Of a stretch of 62,423 nt of DNA, positions 59,548 through 62,423 are shown in pieces (the first letter of the stretch is position 1; every line of letters begins with the position of its first letter). Source of the DNA: Spirochaetales bacterium (lineage in GTDB: Bacteria > Spirochaetota > Spirochaetia > SZUA-6 > RPPD01); NCBI GenBank assembly GCA_016929065.1, contig JAFGJO010000051.1:1-62423 (forward strand), given 5' to 3'. The notes beneath the pieces are model-generated. The model worked only from the letters and a program-made list of their open reading frames with translations, was not told where the DNA came from and made no database searches. The translations under genes and the position numbers were made by a program.

Positions 59548-59645
59548 CACAGGCAGCAAAGCCTGTGTTCCACGGTTATATTTGAGCATGGAATTCCATG
59601 CTCATGATTCCATCGGTTATCCGGAAAATCATCCGGGAACCGATG
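59548..59645. repeat. Three adjacent palindromes, possible repetitive intergenic element
   Basis: Within 98 bp lie CACAGGC/GCCTGTG (59548-59567), a perfect 22-bp palindrome with half site TGAGCATGGA (59583-59604), and CATCGGTT/AACCGATG with an inner CCGG pair (59611-59645). The region is the 3' flank of the barrel gene. The three hairpins in a row resemble REP/BIME-type or transcript-end elements. No copy was found elsewhere in this window by eye. Confidence 0.6.
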
Positions 59646-59673
59646 AATAATCACCATGATACATTCTACTTTT

Positions 59674-60225
59674 TTATTTGATATAAATAACCACACCAAA
59701 AGTCGGCAAATGGTTATATCCCAAATCCACTTCAAATCCCTGTTCATTGAGTGTCAGCGTCAGGGTATATTCGATATAGAATGAAAGGTACTCCAGTGCA
59801 TTAATTTCAACACCGAACATTCCACCCCCGTGATAATCTGCTGCCGGCCCGGCATTGTCATTCAAAAACTCTATGCCAAGAAATAGGCCGGCATAGGGAG
59901 ATACCACTGCATCGATAAAATGATATTCAGCACCTGCTGAAACTCCAAACCGTGTGGTCAGTTCATCAGTTGCCGAGAGATTCACAATATTGACAAACAC
60001 CAGACCCCGAATGACAAATTCTTTGGAAAACCAGTATTTTCCTCCGATACCGGAGATGACACTGTCGGTAGAATTGTCAACCGGATTGTCCAGGCTTTGT
60101 ATCCCGAACAGTATCCCAAAGCTCTCTGTATGATTTCCGGTTTCACCCGGTTTTGGTTTCGCCTGGGCAAAAATAATACCTGCGCAAAGAAAAACAAGTA
60201 CACCAATAATGATCATTCTTTTCAT
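59674..60225 (-). CDS. Outer-membrane beta-barrel-like protein
   Basis: A 183-residue secreted protein with signal peptide (about 1-21, ending FAQAK). The mature part is alternating hydrophobic and aromatic strands (VISGIGGKYWFSKEFVIRGLVFVNI, about 57-81), ending FGVVIYIK. Size fits an eight-stranded barrel. No specific family. The start has only a weak AAGGG site. Confidence 0.7.
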   Translation of the reverse strand: MKRMIIIGVLVFLCAGIIFAQAKPKPGETGNHTESFGILFGIQSLDNPVDNSTDSVISGIGGKYWFSKEFVIRGLVFVNIVNLSATDELTTRFGVSAGAEYHFIDAVVSPYAGLFLGIEFLNDNAGPAADYHGGGMFGVEINALEYLSFYIEYTLTLTLNEQGFEVDLGYNHLPTFGVVIYIK

Positions 60226-60309
60226 TTTCTTTATTAACCCTTTCTTTCGTCTTTTATATGCTGAATCAGTTCCGTTTCATTGCAACAGAAATCTGATGCA
60301 TTTCCTGTT

Positions 60310-61254
60310 TCATTCACCCCAGCCCGCCAGCCGTGCCCACAGCCACCAGGAGGCGTATGCTTTCCTGTTTGCATTCAGCGGCCAGGTGTGCGAGGGCGCA
60401 CAATCATACCAATCCACATTTTCTACATGCAACTCCTGCCAGTCTATCGCCCAATTTCGGTCTCCGCTGCCCTCAATGGGAACTGCCGGATCACCTTCCT
60501 GTTCTGTCACTCCGTTTCCATCTGCATCGTAATTACAGCCGTCTGTTGCGTACCGGTCACCGTAATACACACCGTCCGGATCATAGGTCTCGATATCGGC
60601 AAAATCATACAGCCACTTTCTGTTTACCCGGCAATATTCCCGAATTGCCTCGTTATTCTGATGAAGCTGGCCGGTAAGTCCGGAACCGTCCAGATGCCCT
60701 GTCATATAAATAAAAGTAATTCCCGGATAATCATTCTCAAGGGCTTCCATTGGATCAAGATACCTGTCATTTACGTTCAGGTTGGTATACCCGCTTAACT
60801 GGCCGCACCATGCCCACATGATCACATTGTATTCGGGCTGTGCTTCTCCTCTGCCGGTAGCAGTATCCGGATTACCCAGAAAATCGCGGGTGATATTCAC
60901 CCAGTCAGGGTAATACCCTGCATCACCTGATAATCCGCTTTCCGAAAGATGGAGCGCCCCGCCTGATCCGTTTTCATTATAGGTAAATGTTCCGGCGTCA
61001 TATCCCTGAAGAGCCATGAAAGCATCAAGACCGCTCATTCCGGTTGTCAGCTGGCTTCCATGGGATGTATGTCCATAGGATATATGCAGACTGTTTTTCG
61101 CATCGGTGAAAAACTGCACCGGAATAATTGAAATATCCGTGCACGTATGATCGATTATGCGGGTCATATTTATTCGCGGGATAAAGCGACAGCCGAAAAG
61201 CATCAGACAGAAAAAAAAGAAGAAAATAATTGCTGTTTTCTTGACATACTTCAT
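60310..61254 (-). CDS. Lipoprotein of unknown family with SGNH-like features
   Basis: A 314-residue lipoprotein with lipobox LFGC (Cys22). Conserved-looking motifs are HISYGHTSHGSQL (about 58-70), VIMWAWCGQLSGY (about 142-154) and FIYMTGHLDGSG (about 179-190), the kind of Gly-x-Ser / Trp-Cys-Gly / Gly-His pattern seen in SGNH-type hydrolases, and NYDADGNGVTEQEGD (about 239-253), a possible calcium-binding loop. It ends with WWLWARLAGW. I do not recognise the family; hydrolase function is a guess. Confidence 0.6.
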   Translation of the reverse strand: MKYVKKTAIIFFFFFCLMLFGCRFIPRINMTRIIDHTCTDISIIPVQFFTDAKNSLHISYGHTSHGSQLTTGMSGLDAFMALQGYDAGTFTYNENGSGGALHLSESGLSGDAGYYPDWVNITRDFLGNPDTATGRGEAQPEYNVIMWAWCGQLSGYTNLNVNDRYLDPMEALENDYPGITFIYMTGHLDGSGLTGQLHQNNEAIREYCRVNRKWLYDFADIETYDPDGVYYGDRYATDGCNYDADGNGVTEQEGDPAVPIEGSGDRNWAIDWQELHVENVDWYDCAPSHTWPLNANRKAYASWWLWARLAGWGE

Positions 61255-61532
61255 TTAAAACTTCTTTCTTTTTGTTTTTTCATACAGAAAATGAACATGA
61301 AAATGATCTGTCTGACATAAAACTCTACCATATATCCATTTCCAGTTCCAATACTTTTTTGCGAAAATCAACTAAAATTAACATGAATTTGACAATAGCT
61401 CTATCCTCTTTGAATATCATATCATGAAATATATACGCATCAACATGGCAAAAACATATACCTTTTGGCATGTTTCCAGGACTATTCTGCTGTAATTAAG
61501 CTGAAATGAGCTATTTTTGGATGATTTCTTGA
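61255..61532. other. A/T-rich intergenic region
   Basis: About 280 bp without a supported gene. A TTGACA at 61388 is followed by a weak ATATCAT, 19 bp away, so a promoter cannot be confirmed. No strong hairpin is seen. Confidence 0.5.
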
Positions 61533-61619
61533 TTAATATGAATGTTTTGGCTTTACCGAAGCATCGATGACAAAGTCGGCGCCCTGGACATGAGCGAATA
61601 TCCTGTTCTCTAATACCAT
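61533..61619 (-). pseudogene. 28-residue fragment resembling the end of a protein
   Basis: The frame reads MVLENRIFAHVQGADF, then VIDASVKPKHSY and stops at TAA. The GADFVIDASV piece looks like the end of an alpha/beta protein (patatin-like or similar). Open reading continues a few codons upstream. It is not a complete domain and has no ribosome-binding site, so it is probably a remnant. Confidence 0.25.
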
Positions 61620-61638
61620 TGCAACTACTATCGGGATT

Positions 61639-62294
61639 CTAAAACCGCCAGCCGAGACAGAATTGGGCGTTCAGCATTGGCATAATAAAGCTTTCGTTAT
61701 CATTTGGCTCATAATCTTTCTGCTGTACTGCGGTGAGATCCCAGTAAAACAAGGGGACAATACTGATAAAAAAGTTGCTGCCGATGAAAATATCAAAACC
61801 GCAGCCGAGAATCAGAAAATAATCATTGAGTTCTGTTCCGGAAAGGTTTTCTTCAATGCCGTCACCGTTAATATCAGCTGCAAGAAACCAGTTGTACATA
61901 TATCCAAGAGTCGGCCATATCTCCAGAAATCCCGCCTTAAAGGAATACTTCAAAAGTATCGCCATATTGAAATTGTTCTTGTAATACCCGTCAGGGCTGT
62001 TTGAGGTAACGGTTGGCATTACGACACCGCCAAATGCCCCTATCGTTTCACTGCTTCCGGCAACAGCCTTTGTAAAATCCAGCATAATCCGCGCATACGT
62101 GAGGTCAAAGAAAATGCCGCCCCGATATTATGGTCATTATTTGATATGGACATGTAATTGTCTGCATCGACATATGCCGCCTGGTTATACATGCTCAAAG
62201 AGTACACACCATAGATTCCCATGGCAAACTTGAATTCACAAAAACCTGCAATGGCAGCCAGGAAAAATAATCCTGTCATGAACAGTCTTTTCAT
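61639..62294 (-). pseudogene. Frameshifted outer-membrane beta-barrel gene
   Basis: Two overlapping frames together make one protein. The first (from 62294, AAGGAG upstream) has a signal peptide (ending AGFCEF) and reads into NNDHNIGAAF; the second continues FFDLTYARIMLDFTKAVAG and ends QFCLGWRF. A one-base loss in the T/A-rich run at about 62107-62115 accounts for the shift. Joined, it would be about 218 residues with barrel strands and a final Phe. Either a recent pseudogene or a sequencing error in a homopolymer-like stretch. Confidence 0.75.
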
Positions 62295-62423
62295 AATTAC
62301 TCCTTAAAGCCTGCGAATTCGTCCAGTGTTATTTCTATTCACTGCTGTCCGGTTTAATCATAAAACACCCTCGAACAGATACGGTTGGGGAACAAGTTTT
62401 TGAAATAACGGAGGTGGTTTGAA

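Noticed and set aside
59529-59747. 72-codon minus-strand frame over the three palindromes
   Set aside because: The frame is made mainly by the hairpin repeats, overlaps the barrel gene and has no ribosome-binding site.
61388-61413. TTGACA at 61388 as a promoter
   Set aside because: The next possible -10 is at 19 bp and is a poor match; no gene lies downstream on the plus strand in the window.
62408-62423. GGAGGTGG-type site at the right edge
   Set aside because: It may be the ribosome-binding site of a plus-strand gene outside the window, but no start codon is visible.

Overview
The window looks like a chromosomal segment of a free-living or host-associated spirochaete. The best evidence is the mixture of content: a flagellar rod/P-ring operon (flgF-flgG-flgA-flgI-rod-binding gene) with no flgH, a cheX-cheY-cheD operon, many short lipoproteins whose lipoboxes are relaxed at the last position before Cys (N, T, F and Y as well as S/A/G), several small outer-membrane beta-barrel candidates, and a moderate GC content (mid-40s by eye). 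The assignment is an inference. There is no rRNA, no mobile element, no CRISPR array and no sign of a plasmid or phage.

Layout. 0-6 kb: a predicted metallo-aminopeptidase and ThyX on the minus strand, then a plus-strand lipoprotein trio (LpoB-like, COG3014-like, LPP20-like) and MsrA. 6-15.6 kb: small envelope genes, a FemAB-like acyltransferase, an oligosaccharide-type ABC importer (two permeases and a binding lipoprotein, no ATPase), Lnt, and a PhoU-like/Pit phosphate transport pair. 15.6-26 kb: two divergent MoxR-DUF58-transglutaminase cassettes transcribed away from a shared 280-bp control region, one of them extended by a PQQ-propeller lipoprotein. 26-31 kb: FabV, an ECF sigma/anti-sigma pair preceded by a Spy/CpxP-like gene, and a beta-helix lipoprotein. 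31-36 kb: rhodanese, a large envelope protein, a membrane protein with a Gfo/Idh oxidoreductase, and an RpoS/RpoD-like sigma factor.

36-48 kb: the flagellar operon, a small lipoprotein, DinB, SecA, GalK, a FluC fluoride channel and the che operon. 48-62 kb: two TPR-type envelope proteins, one apparently starting at ATT; a tRNA-Gly(CCC); a def-fmt-PASTA operon; and a phospho-signalling cluster consisting of a small FHA protein, a VWA-FHA protein, a membrane FHA protein, a Ser/Thr kinase and a PPP-like phosphatase. The right end holds outer-membrane proteins, an unusual lipoprotein and a frameshifted barrel gene.

The genes that stand out as possible systems are the split kinase/PASTA/FHA/VWA/phosphatase cluster, the mirrored MoxR cassettes, and the ECF module with a recognisable GGAAC-type promoter. 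Regulatory signals seen directly include a sigma-28-like promoter before flgF, a hairpin that covers part of the Shine-Dalgarno of the RpoS-like sigma gene, a strong intra-operon hairpin before the ECF sigma gene, and an operator-like inverted repeat on the -10 of the ABC importer promoter. Family assignments rest on motif recognition by reading; no database search was run.
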